Assembly (NCBI RefSeq): GCF_900187265.1
Contig: NZ_LT906450.1
Coordinates: 4,207,444-4,271,443, forward strand
Origin: Rhodococcus rhodochrous
GTDB taxonomy: Bacteria; Actinomycetota; Actinomycetes; Mycobacteriales; Mycobacteriaceae
Direction of reading: 5' to 3'
DNA: 64,000 nt
In this document: in pieces, positions 19,141 to 27,247 of the stretch
How positions within the stretch are numbered: the first letter of the stretch is position 1
Layout: the number at the start of each line of letters is the position of its first letter
The notes under the pieces: model-generated
Databases searched by the model: none
Told to the model about the DNA's origin: nothing
Seen by the model: the letters and a program-made list of their open reading frames with translations, nothing else
Made by a program: the position numbers and the translations under genes

Positions 19141-19318
19141 GTGAGCCAGCTGGTATTCGGACTCAGGATCGTGCCCACTGGGCGCCTTCCCAGACCATCT
19201 ACGGTCCAGTGGCATGTGCCCTGTCGGTACCCTTTACCGCTGCGCGACAGTTCCGGATTCTCACCGGATTCCCTGTAGTTCCGATACATGTTGCGTATTG
19301 GAACTACGACTGACTCGA
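19141..19318 (-). promoter_or_regulatory. Cobalamin riboswitch ahead of B12 importer operon 1
   Basis: Read on the minus strand the element gives CAGGGAATCCGGTGAGAATC, ACTGTCGCGCAGCGGTAAAG, the CCACTGG segment, GGGAAGGCGCCC and GAGTCCGAATACCAGC, all in the order of the AdoCbl riboswitch consensus. A 7-bp hairpin TAGTTCC/GGAACTA forms its 5' arm near 19278-19308. It ends about 165 bases before the permease start; the same gap contains the CCCC-ATTG-CGGGG hairpin near 19012-19024, a possible expression platform. High B12 should reduce importer expression. Confidence 0.92.
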
Positions 19319-19577
19319 GGAGAACCTTACACAAAAAGGAGCAGGTGTTATAGGCCGGACCCGAAGACTGGGATTTCAGTACCCCAGGTAAGCTCGTGGA
19401 CTCCGGAATCTCTTGGCTCCCGGCATCTCAGCGGTGTCTGCATGATTCGACCCATCTCACCGTCGGCGATGGCATCACCAACTGTCGTCGCGTCGGTCGT
19501 ACCATCCCGCGCCCTCGGGCCTCCTCATCGAAAAGCAGGTACGTGGTGTACCGGCCGTGAAGGAAGAACTCAGACCT
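19319..19577. promoter_or_regulatory. Divergent promoter region, B12 importer 1 / FhuF-like gene 2
   Basis: This gap holds the start region for two divergent units: minus-strand riboswitch operon 1 and the plus-strand FhuF-like gene. On the minus strand GGCCTATAACACC, around 19345-19357, looks like a -10 element. No riboswitch is visible facing the FhuF-like gene. Promoter calls are tentative. Confidence 0.35.
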
Positions 19578-20354
19578 ATGACAGATCTCGACACGATCCT
19601 GGACACGATCGATGCGCTCGGTCCCCCTTTTCATGTCGGCACCACGCCGAGGAAGGGCACCGCAGACGACGCCGAGGTCGACTGGTTCGCCGGCGCACAA
19701 CTCTGCGACCCGGCGTCCGGGGAAGCACGAAGAATGATCGAGTTGCACGCTCGGTTTCGCCGGATGCCTGTCGCACGGCACGTCGGTTCCCTGGTCTTCC
19801 AACGCTACTGCCATCGTGTCTGCGCCGTCGCGGCAGCGGCGTGGGTACTGCACGGCGTCGCGCTGGACCTGCGTGCCCCGAACGTCCGCGTGCGCTTTGT
19901 TTCCGGCACGCCGGATCTGGTGGTGCTGGGCACACCGAGCGCACTGGCCGATGCCACCCCCGAAGATCTTCTCGAGGCGAGTGTCGACGGACACCTGGCG
20001 CCTCTCGCGCAGAGTGTGCGCGCCGAGACAGGCCCCGGGATGGGCAACCTCCTGGGCAATATCGCGGCGGGATTCGCCGGTGCCTTCCGAACACTTGCGC
20101 GACGACCCGACCCGAATCCGAACATGCAGGAAATCAGCGTTCTCGCAGAAAGTTTGCTCTCGGCCCGGCCCGAACTACAGCGTTGCGGTGACCTACGGAT
20201 TCTCACCGGCCCTGCCGGTCCTCGTCTCCAGTACGACCGCAGAACCTGTTGCCATTGGTATGCCGCCCCCGACGGCCGTTACTGTTCCTGGTGCTCTCGG
20301 CTTTCCTACGACGAACGGACACGACGTTTCCAGGAGTCCATGGCGCAGGAATGA
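19578..20354 (+). CDS. FhuF-like [2Fe-2S] reductase beside B12 importer operon 2
   Basis: A 258-residue protein with a C-terminal FhuF-type motif CC-x10-C-x2-C (Cys224, Cys225, Cys236, Cys239; RRTCCHWYAAPDG, then YCSWCSRLS). The ATG at 19578 is taken because AAGGAAG lies upstream; a GTG seven codons earlier is in frame. It is the second FhuF-like gene in 5 kb and is only distantly similar to the one at 15158-16012. It sits between the two riboswitch-controlled importers, convergent with importer 2 (38 bases apart). Cytosolic reduction of an imported metal complex is the inferred role. Confidence 0.78.
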   Translation: MTDLDTILDTIDALGPPFHVGTTPRKGTADDAEVDWFAGAQLCDPASGEARRMIELHARFRRMPVARHVGSLVFQRYCHRVCAVAAAAWVLHGVALDLRAPNVRVRFVSGTPDLVVLGTPSALADATPEDLLEASVDGHLAPLAQSVRAETGPGMGNLLGNIAAGFAGAFRTLARRPDPNPNMQEISVLAESLLSARPELQRCGDLRILTGPAGPRLQYDRRTCCHWYAAPDGRYCSWCSRLSYDERTRRFQESMAQE

Positions 20355-20391
20355 ACGGGGCCACGGGACCGGCCGGGGTCGTAGCGCGGAT

Positions 20392-21174
20392 CTACTGCAT
20401 CCGGGACGGCACCGGTGCGCGCAACCGCCGGTAACGGATTACCGGCGCACCCCCGTCGTCGTCCACCGTGGCACGCACGCCGTACACCTGCTCGATCATG
20501 TCGGCGGTCAGCGCCTCGGCCGGCGTTCCGCACGCGACGACCCGCCCCTTCTCGAGCACGACCACTCGATCACAGAACATGGCGGCGAGGTTGAGATCGT
20601 GCAGGGCAACATAACTCGTCACCGGTAGCGCTACGACCCGTTCGAGGATGTCGAGCTGATGCGCGATGTCGAGGTGGTTGGTCGGCTCGTCGAGCAGTAG
20701 CTCCTCGGGTTCCTGTGCCAGCGCCCGCGCGATCTGCGCGCGCTGACGTTCGCCGCCCGACATCGACCGCCACAGACGATCGGCGTGCTGCGTCATACCG
20801 GTCGCTTCGAGTGCGTTCGCGATGGCGAGGTCTCCCCCGTCGTCGCGTCCAAAAGTATCTGCATGAGGAATTCGTCCGAGACGCACCACGTCTCGCACTC
20901 GGATGTCGACCTCGGTGTGTGCGTGCTGTCCGACCATAGCGACGCGACGGGCAAGTGTCCGGCGGCCGAGGTTGCGCAGATCGGTGCCGTCGAGCGTCAC
21001 CACACCCGAGTCCGGCCGATCGACGCCGGCCAGCAGACGGAGCAACGACGATTTCCCCGAGCCGTTCGGTCCGAGCAGCCCGATCGTTTCCCCGGGCACG
21101 GGATCGATCGTCACTTCGTCGACGACGAGGTTTCCGCCGCGGCTCCACCGCAGCGACTTCGCGGACAGTGTCAC
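20392..21174 (-). CDS. btuD: B12-type ABC importer ATPase 2
   Basis: A 260-residue FecE/BtuD-type ATPase with Walker A GPNGSGKS at residues 35-42, signature MSGGERQRAQIARALAQ, Walker B ELLLDEPTNHLDIAHQ and switch ALHDLNLA. It starts with GTG at 21174, overlapping the permease stop by four bases (GTGA). It is the last gene of the second importer operon (lipoprotein - permease - ATPase), a different gene order from operon 1, so the two systems are not a recent tandem duplication. Confidence 0.9.
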   Translation of the reverse strand: MTLSAKSLRWSRGGNLVVDEVTIDPVPGETIGLLGPNGSGKSSLLRLLAGVDRPDSGVVTLDGTDLRNLGRRTLARRVAMVGQHAHTEVDIRVRDVVRLGRIPHADTFGRDDGGDLAIANALEATGMTQHADRLWRSMSGGERQRAQIARALAQEPEELLLDEPTNHLDIAHQLDILERVVALPVTSYVALHDLNLAAMFCDRVVVLEKGRVVACGTPAEALTADMIEQVYGVRATVDDDGGAPVIRYRRLRAPVPSRMQ

Positions 21175-22223
21175 GGGGTACTCCTCGTACGGAAGAGAAT
21201 CAGGGCAAAAGCGGGCACTCCGATCAGGGCCGTCACCACGCCGACGGGGACCTCTTGCGGTGCGAACACGGTGCGGGCGACCGCGTCGACCCACACCATG
21301 AAGACTGCTCCGACGACGGCGGTGACCGGGACCAGGCGGCTGTGGCGGGGGCCGACCAGGAAGCGGGCCGCGTGCGGAAGCACCAGTCCCACGAACCCGA
21401 TCGCGCCGGCCGCACTGACCAGGACAGCGGTGATCAGGGCCGTCACCATCAGGAACAGCAGCCGTGTGCGCCCGACCGAGATCCCGAGGGTCGCCGCGGT
21501 CGACGAACCGAAGGTGAAGGCGTCCAGTGACGATGCCTTCACCAGGCACACCACGATCCCGGCGGCGCAGACCGATCCGCAGAGCGCCACATCTGTCCAG
21601 GTGGCACCGGACAACGAACCGAGCAGCCAGAACAACACTCCCCGAGTGCGTTCCGCGTCGGCGGACGAGATGACGATGAACGATGTCAGAGCCGAGAACA
21701 GTTGTGTCCCTGCAACTCCGGCCAGAACCACGCGGGAGGTTCCGCCCCCTGCGCCGGTAGCCAACAGCAGCACGAGAGCAAACGAGGCGAGAGCACCGAG
21801 AAAGGCTCCACTCGACAGCGACACAGCGCCACCACCGATGCCGAGTACGGCGATCATCACGGCTCCGGTCGACGCACCCGACGAGATGCCGAGAACGAAC
21901 GGATCGGCAAGCGGATTGCGCAGCAGCGACTGCATGATCGCCCCGCACACCGCGAGTCCGGCGCCGCACACGGCGGCGAGCAGCGTGCGGGGCAGACGCA
22001 GTTCCCACACGATCCCTTCCCGAATCGCACTGACCGAGCTGTCACCCAGTCCCAAGCGTTCGAAGATCACCGCGTAGACGTCGACGACGGACAGCTCGGC
22101 CGGGCCGATCGTGACGGTCACCGCGATCGACAGTGCGAGAACGATCAGTCCCGCGACCACCACGACACCGGCCACCGGAACCCGGCGAACCTCCGCGGGT
22201 CGCCGGGCAGTGGACGTCACCAT
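21171..22223 (-). CDS. btuC: B12-type ABC importer permease 2
   Basis: A 350-residue FecCD/BtuC permease with about ten membrane helices: ELRLPRTLLAAVCGAGLAVCG, RNPLADPFVLGISSGAS, GAIGFVGLVLPHAARFLVG and VPVGVVTALIGVPAFALIL. The ATG at 22223 shares one base with the stop of the binding-protein gene (TGATG); a longer in-frame start would overlap that gene. It is the middle gene of operon 2. Iron-siderophore permeases of the same family are hard to separate by sequence; the riboswitch decides for corrinoids. Confidence 0.88.
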   Translation of the reverse strand: MVTSTARRPAEVRRVPVAGVVVVAGLIVLALSIAVTVTIGPAELSVVDVYAVIFERLGLGDSSVSAIREGIVWELRLPRTLLAAVCGAGLAVCGAIMQSLLRNPLADPFVLGISSGASTGAVMIAVLGIGGGAVSLSSGAFLGALASFALVLLLATGAGGGTSRVVLAGVAGTQLFSALTSFIVISSADAERTRGVLFWLLGSLSGATWTDVALCGSVCAAGIVVCLVKASSLDAFTFGSSTAATLGISVGRTRLLFLMVTALITAVLVSAAGAIGFVGLVLPHAARFLVGPRHSRLVPVTAVVGAVFMVWVDAVARTVFAPQEVPVGVVTALIGVPAFALILFRTRSTP

Positions 22224-23296
22224 CAGTTGTCGAGATTCCACTCGCGCAGGGCGTCGGCGACCTTCTCGATTCCGTCGATCGTGCGGATGGACGGGTTCAT
22301 ATCGGCGCCGTTGACCACGATGTACCGCCGGTTCTGCACCGCACTCAGGCGCTGGGTGACCGGATTCGATTCCAGGAACTCGATCTTGCTGTCCAGAGCG
22401 TCCCCGGTGATGCTGCGGCGGCTCAGGTCGGCCAGAACGAGCGCGGTCGGGTCACGATCGAGGATCGACTCCCAGCTCACCTGAGGCCACTCGTTCGTGG
22501 TGTCGTCGAAGACGTTCTTCGCTCCGACGGAATCGGTGATGATGCCCGACGATCCGCAGCAACCCGCCACATACGGGGTCTCGATATCGGCGAACCAGTA
22601 CGCGAGCGACACTCCGTTCGCGTTCACCTGTCCCGACGCGTCCTCGTACCGCTGTTCGAGTTCGGCGACGAACTGCTCACCGCGCTCACGCACGTCGAAG
22701 ATCGCGGCGAGGTCGCGGATCTCCTTGTACACCGCGTCCATGGTCAGCGGTTCGGTGCGGTTGCCGTCGGCGTTGACGCTGTTGTCGTCCTTGCCGTCGC
22801 AATCGGTGGGCGACAGGTAGGCGGGCACCCCGAGTTGCTCGAACTGCGACGGTTCGGCAACCCCACCGGGTCCGAGCGTTCCGCCGAAGGACGCCGAGAC
22901 GAAATCCGGTTCCGTATCGAGCACGACCTCGAAGGACGGCTTGTTGTCAGCCAGACGCGGAACCTTCGCGTTCTCGTCGGCGAGGTTCTCCCGAACGGGA
23001 TCGGTCCAGGTCGCGGTGCCGACCATGCGGTCGGCGAGACCGAGCGACAGCAGGATCTCGGTGGATCCCTGATTCAGGGACACCGCCCGCTGTGGTGGCG
23101 CGTCGACGGTGAGCGTCCTGCCGCAGTTCTCGATGGTGAGCGGGTACGCCGTCGCGGCTGTGTCCGGCTCGGGCGGAGTCGATTGTTCGTCGTTCGACGA
23201 GCATCCCGACACGGTCAGCGCCGCCGCCATCAATGCGACGCCGACGCGCACCACCGAATACCGCCTCGTACGGGCGGTGAATATCGAATTGTTCAT
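22223..23296 (-). CDS. btuF: B12-type ABC importer substrate-binding lipoprotein 2
   Basis: A 357-residue FecB/BtuF-class binding protein with an N-terminal signal (RRYSVVRVGVALMAAALTV) and lipobox TVSGC, Cys32. Binding-lobe segments include LSLGLADRMVGTATW, ADNKPSFEVVLDTEPDFVSA and PQVSWESILDRDPTALVLAD, and there is an unusual AGCCGSSG patch. The ATG at 23296 is preferred over the one two codons earlier because GAGG lies six bases upstream. It is first in operon 2, directly behind the cobalamin riboswitch at 23331-23464. Confidence 0.87.
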   Translation of the reverse strand: MNNSIFTARTRRYSVVRVGVALMAAALTVSGCSSNDEQSTPPEPDTAATAYPLTIENCGRTLTVDAPPQRAVSLNQGSTEILLSLGLADRMVGTATWTDPVRENLADENAKVPRLADNKPSFEVVLDTEPDFVSASFGGTLGPGGVAEPSQFEQLGVPAYLSPTDCDGKDDNSVNADGNRTEPLTMDAVYKEIRDLAAIFDVRERGEQFVAELEQRYEDASGQVNANGVSLAYWFADIETPYVAGCCGSSGIITDSVGAKNVFDDTTNEWPQVSWESILDRDPTALVLADLSRRSITGDALDSKIEFLESNPVTQRLSAVQNRRYIVVNGADMNPSIRTIDGIEKVADALREWNLDN

Positions 23297-23330
23297 GTCC
23301 ATCCTCGTGGGTCCTGCTTCGGCGACGCAG

Positions 23331-23464
23331 GTGTCCTGGCTCCCGGATCGACGCTCGCCCCCGGCCTTCCAACCCGTATGGGCCGTGACCATGCTGTTGG
23401 GGGATCACTCCTCGGTGACAGTTGCGGGACAGCCACGGATTCGCACCGTTGTTCCCTACGTCGC
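23331..23464 (-). promoter_or_regulatory. Cobalamin riboswitch ahead of B12 importer operon 2
   Basis: On the minus strand P1 is formed by GCGACGTAGG and CCTGCGTCGC. Between them are GGGAACAACGGTGCGAATCC, GTGGCTGTCCCGCAACTGTC, GTTGGAAGGCC and GATCCGGGAGCCAGGACACC, the compact AdoCbl riboswitch pattern. P1 ends only about 25 bases before the GAGG ribosome site of the lipoprotein gene, which favours control of translation initiation. Confidence 0.9.
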
Positions 23465-23576
23465 TACGAACAGTACAAGACCCGGCGTCGGTCCCGGAAC
23501 CGCGCAACCGGGCGTCCGCCACCCATCGACACCGGATGAGGCACCATGTCCGAATGGCATCCGGCCGAAGAACCCT

Positions 23577-23648
23577 CGTCGTCGCATGCGCGCCGAGGGC
23601 TACCGTTTCGTGACGGTGTCGGAGCTGCTCGACATGCAGTCCTCGTGA
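23577..23648 (+). pseudogene. Remnant of a polysaccharide deacetylase C-terminus
   Basis: The frame ending at 23646-23648 reads RMRAEGYRFVTVSELLDM before its last residues. AEGYRFVTVSELL is the typical last strand and helix of NodB-type polysaccharide deacetylases. Upstream in this frame is the antisense of the riboswitch, with no deacetylase catalytic motifs, so only the last 20 or so residues survive. This looks like a scar from a rearrangement that placed the B12 importer here. Confidence 0.5.
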
Positions 23649-23655
23649 ACTCCGG

Positions 23656-23713
23656 AGCGCGAAATGGTCATCGGTACGCGTTGTTACGCGCTCCGATGAC
23701 CATTTCGCGCTCT
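23656..23713 (-). terminator. Long hairpin terminator after the short-chain dehydrogenase
   Basis: A perfect 20-bp stem (23656-23675 with 23694-23713; arm begins GAGCGCGAAATGG) with an 18-base loop ends six bases before the stop of the minus-strand dehydrogenase gene. It could also serve the opposite strand. Confidence 0.75.
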
Positions 23714-23718
23714 GATCC

Positions 23719-24621
23719 TCAGGTGAACGGGACCCCGCCGGTGACGGCGATGGTCTCCCCGGTGATGTAACTCGACTCCTGGGAGGCGAGGAAGACGTAG
23801 GCCGGTGCAAGTTCCGCGGGCTGGCCGGGGCGACCGAGCGGGGTGTCCTTACCGAACTGCTCGTACGCATCCTTCGGCATCGTCGCGGGAATGAGCGGCG
23901 TCCAGATCGGACCGGGGGCAACCGCATTGACGCGGATACCCTTGCTCGCCACGTCGGAGGCGAGGCCCTTCGTGAAGTCGACGATGCCGGCCTTCGTGGC
24001 CGCGTAGTCGAGCAGACCGGGCGAGGGGCTGACCGCCTGAATCGATGTGGTGTTGACGATCGTCGAGCCCGGGGCCATCTCCGCGACCGCGAACTTCGAG
24101 AGCCAGAACAGGGCGTAGAGGTTCGTCTTCATCACGCGGTCGAACTGCTCGGTGGAGATGTCGCCGATGCCGCCGGGTTCGAGGTGCTGGTAGGTGGCGT
24201 TGTTGACGAGGATGTCGATGCCGCCGAGTTCGGACACCGTCGTGTCGATCAATCGCCGGCAGAATTCCTCCTCCCGGATGTCGCCGGGCATCCGCACCGC
24301 GCGGCGTCCCGCCTGTTCGACGAGTTCGGCGGTCCGCTTGCCGTCCTCGTCCTCCTCGTCGAGATAGGCCAGGACGACGTCGGCACCCTCCCGCGCGAAG
24401 GCGACCGCGACCGCCCGTCCGATACCGGAGTCACCACCGGTGATCAGGGCGCGGCGGCCTTCGAGCCGTCCGCTCCCCCGGTAGGTCGCCTCGCCGTGGT
24501 CGGGGGCGGAGAGCAGATCGGCGGTCGCGCCGGGATAGGTGATCTCCGGTTGCTCCTCGAGCGGCGGAACCGGGTGCTGCTCTCCCGGGTGCTGCATGCG
24601 GTACTGGTCCTGGTCCGGCAT
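23719..24621 (-). CDS. Short-chain dehydrogenase/reductase (YhdG-like)
   Basis: A 300-residue SDR. The 45-residue N-terminal extension (GEQHPVPPLEEQPEITYPG) is typical of the stress-related YhdG/YghA-type subgroup. The Rossmann motif TGGDSGIG lies near residue 60, followed by the NNAT motif and the catalytic YAATK pair, with a final GETIAVTGG. It is an NAD(P)-dependent oxidoreductase of unknown substrate. The ATG at 24621 is used because the family N-terminal extension begins there. It is monocistronic, with a strong hairpin behind it. Confidence 0.87.
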   Translation of the reverse strand: MPDQDQYRMQHPGEQHPVPPLEEQPEITYPGATADLLSAPDHGEATYRGSGRLEGRRALITGGDSGIGRAVAVAFAREGADVVLAYLDEEDEDGKRTAELVEQAGRRAVRMPGDIREEEFCRRLIDTTVSELGGIDILVNNATYQHLEPGGIGDISTEQFDRVMKTNLYALFWLSKFAVAEMAPGSTIVNTTSIQAVSPSPGLLDYAATKAGIVDFTKGLASDVASKGIRVNAVAPGPIWTPLIPATMPKDAYEQFGKDTPLGRPGQPAELAPAYVFLASQESSYITGETIAVTGGVPFT

Positions 24622-24797
24622 CGTCGCCCTCCCTCGATCGGTTCGTAAGGGGCGGTACCCGGTGCTCCGCGGCGCCACACCGGCACCGGTCCCGGCGAGT
24701 GTGTCGGAGCATAATGACAGGTGGACGACATGAGCGAGGTCACATCGGCGTCCGGCGCATAATGGCCACCCATGTGTCGGAACGGAGAGGTCGAGGC

Positions 24798-25331
24798 ATG
24801 AGCGCGGACGGTACGAGCGCGGACCTGTCGGCCTATCGGAACGACTTCGCCCGGATCGAGAAGAAGGTCGCCGGGGAGTTCGACGCCGGCCGCCGCGGCC
24901 GGGTTCTTGCGGTCTGCGTCGTCGTCCTGACGGTGTGCATGTTGCTTCCGCAGACGTCGTCGGCGTGGTCGTGGACGGTCTTCGGCAGTTGGTTCGGCGA
25001 CACCGCGCCCGTAGCGGTGCCGCTGCGGATCTTCGCGGTCCTGGCCCTGGTGTTCGGGGTGGTGATCTCGACGCTGGCGTTGTGGCTGCGACGGTGGAAG
25101 CTGGCGTCGCTCGCGATGCTCGGCTCGGGGCTGTCGTCGTTCTTCGGGCTGTTGGCGTACTGGTCGCAGGCGGGGATGATCACGAACGCTCCGCATCATC
25201 CGACCGTGGCGTTGATCGCCGAATGGCTGGTGATGATCGTGATGACGTCGCAGTGGTTGCCGATCGTGCTGAGCCGGTCGCCCACGGACGTCCCGCCCCG
25301 GCCGCATCCGCTGCGGACCGGTCGACGGTAG
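24798..25331 (+). CDS. Conserved four-helix membrane protein
   Basis: A 177-residue protein with about four membrane segments (AVCVVVLTVCMLLPQ; IFAVLALVFGVVISTLALW; LAMLGSGLSSFFGLLAYW; LIAEWLVMIVMTSQWLPIVL) after a charged 40-residue N-terminus (AYRNDFARIEKKVAGEFDAG). Similar small membrane proteins are common in Mycobacteriales without known function. The ATG at 24798 has GAGGTCGAGG just upstream. It is convergent, two bases from the neighbouring dehydrogenase gene. Confidence 0.75.
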   Translation: MSADGTSADLSAYRNDFARIEKKVAGEFDAGRRGRVLAVCVVVLTVCMLLPQTSSAWSWTVFGSWFGDTAPVAVPLRIFAVLALVFGVVISTLALWLRRWKLASLAMLGSGLSSFFGLLAYWSQAGMITNAPHHPTVALIAEWLVMIVMTSQWLPIVLSRSPTDVPPRPHPLRTGRR

Positions 25332-25332
25332 G

Positions 25333-26133
25333 TCAGCGCTCGACGAGCGAGCCCATCTTCTTCGCCAGGAACTCGATGCTGCGACGCGGCACGAGCCGGG
25401 CGAGCAGGTCGAGCATCATCGCGTCCTTGCCGATGCACACCCGGAAGGTGCCCTTCTCGATCGCGTCGGCGATCCTGTGTGCGGCCTCGGCGGACGAGGT
25501 GATCCTGACGGAGGCATCGGTGTTGCGTCCCGGGATCGCGGCACCGGAGTTCTCGGCGATGCCGGTGCGGACGGCGCCGGGGAACACCAGCGTCACCGCG
25601 ACCTTCGTCGTGCGCAGTTCGGCGTACAGGCCCTCGGTGAGCAGCTTGACCGCCGCCTTGCTCGCGCCGTAGACCGACTGGCCCGGCACCGGCACGAAGG
25701 CACCCATGCTCGACACGTTGAGCAGGCTCGCCTCGGGACGGCTCAGCAGCTCGGGGAGGAACGCCTTGCACATATGGACGACGCCCCAGTAGTTGACGTC
25801 GAGCACCTTGTTCATCTCGTCGTACGGCAGGTCTGCGAACGGGACGAACTTCTGGATGATGCCGGCGACGTTGGCGACCCCGTCGACCCGCCCGTGTGCT
25901 GCGGTCACCTCGCCCACCAGGGCTTCGACGGCGGCGCGATCGGAAACGTCGACCGTGTGGGTGGTCAGACGGTCGTCGTACGCGACCGCCAGGGCACGGG
26001 TGCCGTCGAGAGCCTCGGCGCGGAGGTCGACCGCCGCGACCCGCGCCCCACGCACGAGGAGTTCGAGGACGACGTCGCGTCCGATCCCGTTGCCTCCACC
26101 GGTGACGACGAAAACCCTGTCACGGATCTGCAT
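25333..26133 (-). CDS. Short-chain dehydrogenase/reductase
   Basis: A 266-residue classical SDR with cofactor motif TGGGNGIG near residues 11-18, Asp36 in AAVDLRAE suggesting NAD(H) preference, NVAG, and the catalytic SSMGAF...YGASK pair. The C-terminus (DLLARLVPRRSIEFLAKKMG) resembles actinobacterial SDRs linked to lipid or sterol metabolism. The substrate is unknown. It is transcribed alone, divergent from a very small gene at 26259. Confidence 0.87.
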   Translation of the reverse strand: MQIRDRVFVVTGGGNGIGRDVVLELLVRGARVAAVDLRAEALDGTRALAVAYDDRLTTHTVDVSDRAAVEALVGEVTAAHGRVDGVANVAGIIQKFVPFADLPYDEMNKVLDVNYWGVVHMCKAFLPELLSRPEASLLNVSSMGAFVPVPGQSVYGASKAAVKLLTEGLYAELRTTKVAVTLVFPGAVRTGIAENSGAAIPGRNTDASVRITSSAEAAHRIADAIEKGTFRVCIGKDAMMLDLLARLVPRRSIEFLAKKMGSLVER

Positions 26134-26258
26134 GCTGCCTCCTCGTGTCGTTGGGTCCAGTCAATCCGGTCCGGCGACCCGACGCCACCCGAAGTGTGCG
26201 CGTGCACGTCTGCGGGTATCCGCCCGGACACGAGTCGGCCCAGCGTACGGAGGTAGAA

Positions 26259-26396
26259 GTGACGACGTCGAAGAAGAAGGACGACGAGGTGCGCAAGGAC
26301 CCGCCGGGTCCGGTCGATCACGGTCGCAACGGCGGTATGGCGACCCGGGAGAACGCCCCCGAGGTGGTCGAGCGTTCGGACGACGACGAGAAGTGA
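26259..26396 (+). CDS. Small hydrophilic protein, 45 residues
   Basis: A GTG at 26259 follows a perfect GGAGG (26249-26253) with five-base spacing and opens a 45-residue frame, TTSKKKDDEVRKDPPGPVDH through ENAPEVVERSDDDEK. The peptide is almost all charged and proline/glycine residues and is probably disordered. I know no function. The strong ribosome site and the codon composition make it more credible than a chance frame. Confidence 0.55.
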   Translation: MTTSKKKDDEVRKDPPGPVDHGRNGGMATRENAPEVVERSDDDEK

Positions 26397-26455
26397 CCCG
26401 ATCCGGACGATGTGAACGGCCACGAGGCCACCGATCGGGCCGATAGGTTGAGTAC

Positions 26456-27247
26456 ATGCAGTTCGCCGGACCGGCCGAACAGTACAACCGCTTCATGGGC
26501 CGCTACGCAGCGACGCTCGCGCCCGCCCTGGCGGACGCGGGTGGGGTGAGGGGCGGGCATCGGGTCTGCGACGTGGGATGCGGACCGGGTGGGCTCACCC
26601 GTGAACTGGTCGCCCGGGTCGGTGCAGCGAACGTCGCAGCGATCGATCCCGCTCCCCAGTTCGCGGCGGCGTGCCGGCAGATCGCACCGGAGATCGACGT
26701 CCGCGTCGGGGTGGCCGAGAACCTGCCGTGGCCGGACGGAACGTTCGACGTCACCCTGGCATCGTTGGTTCTCGGATTCATGAACGATCCCGAACTGGGT
26801 GTGCGGGAGATGGTGCGGGTGACCCGTCCGGGCGGCACCGTCGCCGCGTGCATGTGGGACACCACGGCCGGCGGGATGACGATGCTCCGCGTCTTCTGGA
26901 CCGCAGTGGGAACGGTCGAGCCCGGCACTCCGGGTGAGAGGACACTGCCCGGTACCAGCGAAGGCGACATCGCCGACCGGTTTCGGCGGGCGGGTCTGCA
27001 CGAGGTGGTCGGCGGCGCCCTGTCCGCGCGCGCCGATTACGCCGATTTCTCCGACTTCTGGGAACCCTTCACGTTCGGTGTGGGACCGGCCGGTCGGCAC
27101 CTGGTCTCGATGTCCGAAAGGCACCGCGTCGCAGTGCGTGATGCCTGCCGTGCTGCTCTTCCGTCCGGACCGTTCTCGCTCGACGCCCGCGCCTGGTATG
27201 CGCGGGGAACGGTTCCGGACGAACGGAACTCACCCTCGCCGCAGTAA
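26456..27247 (+). CDS. Class I SAM-dependent methyltransferase
   Basis: A 263-residue methyltransferase (type 11 fold). Motif I is VCDVGCGPGGLTREL (residues about 37-51), the acidic strand is AAIDPAP, and motif post-I is GVAENLPWPDGTFDVTLASL. A domain of about 100 residues at the C-terminus probably sets substrate choice. It is convergent with cobF and their 3' ends overlap by 18 bases, so it is unlikely to belong to the B12 operon. The substrate is unknown. Confidence 0.85.
   Translation: MQFAGPAEQYNRFMGRYAATLAPALADAGGVRGGHRVCDVGCGPGGLTRELVARVGAANVAAIDPAPQFAAACRQIAPEIDVRVGVAENLPWPDGTFDVTLASLVLGFMNDPELGVREMVRVTRPGGTVAACMWDTTAGGMTMLRVFWTAVGTVEPGTPGERTLPGTSEGDIADRFRRAGLHEVVGGALSARADYADFSDFWEPFTFGVGPAGRHLVSMSERHRVAVRDACRAALPSGPFSLDARAWYARGTVPDERNSPSPQ

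Noticed and set aside
26145-26258. A longer 83-residue version of the small protein at 26259.
   Set aside because: The perfect GGAGG five bases before GTG 26259 and the change in composition favour the shorter form.
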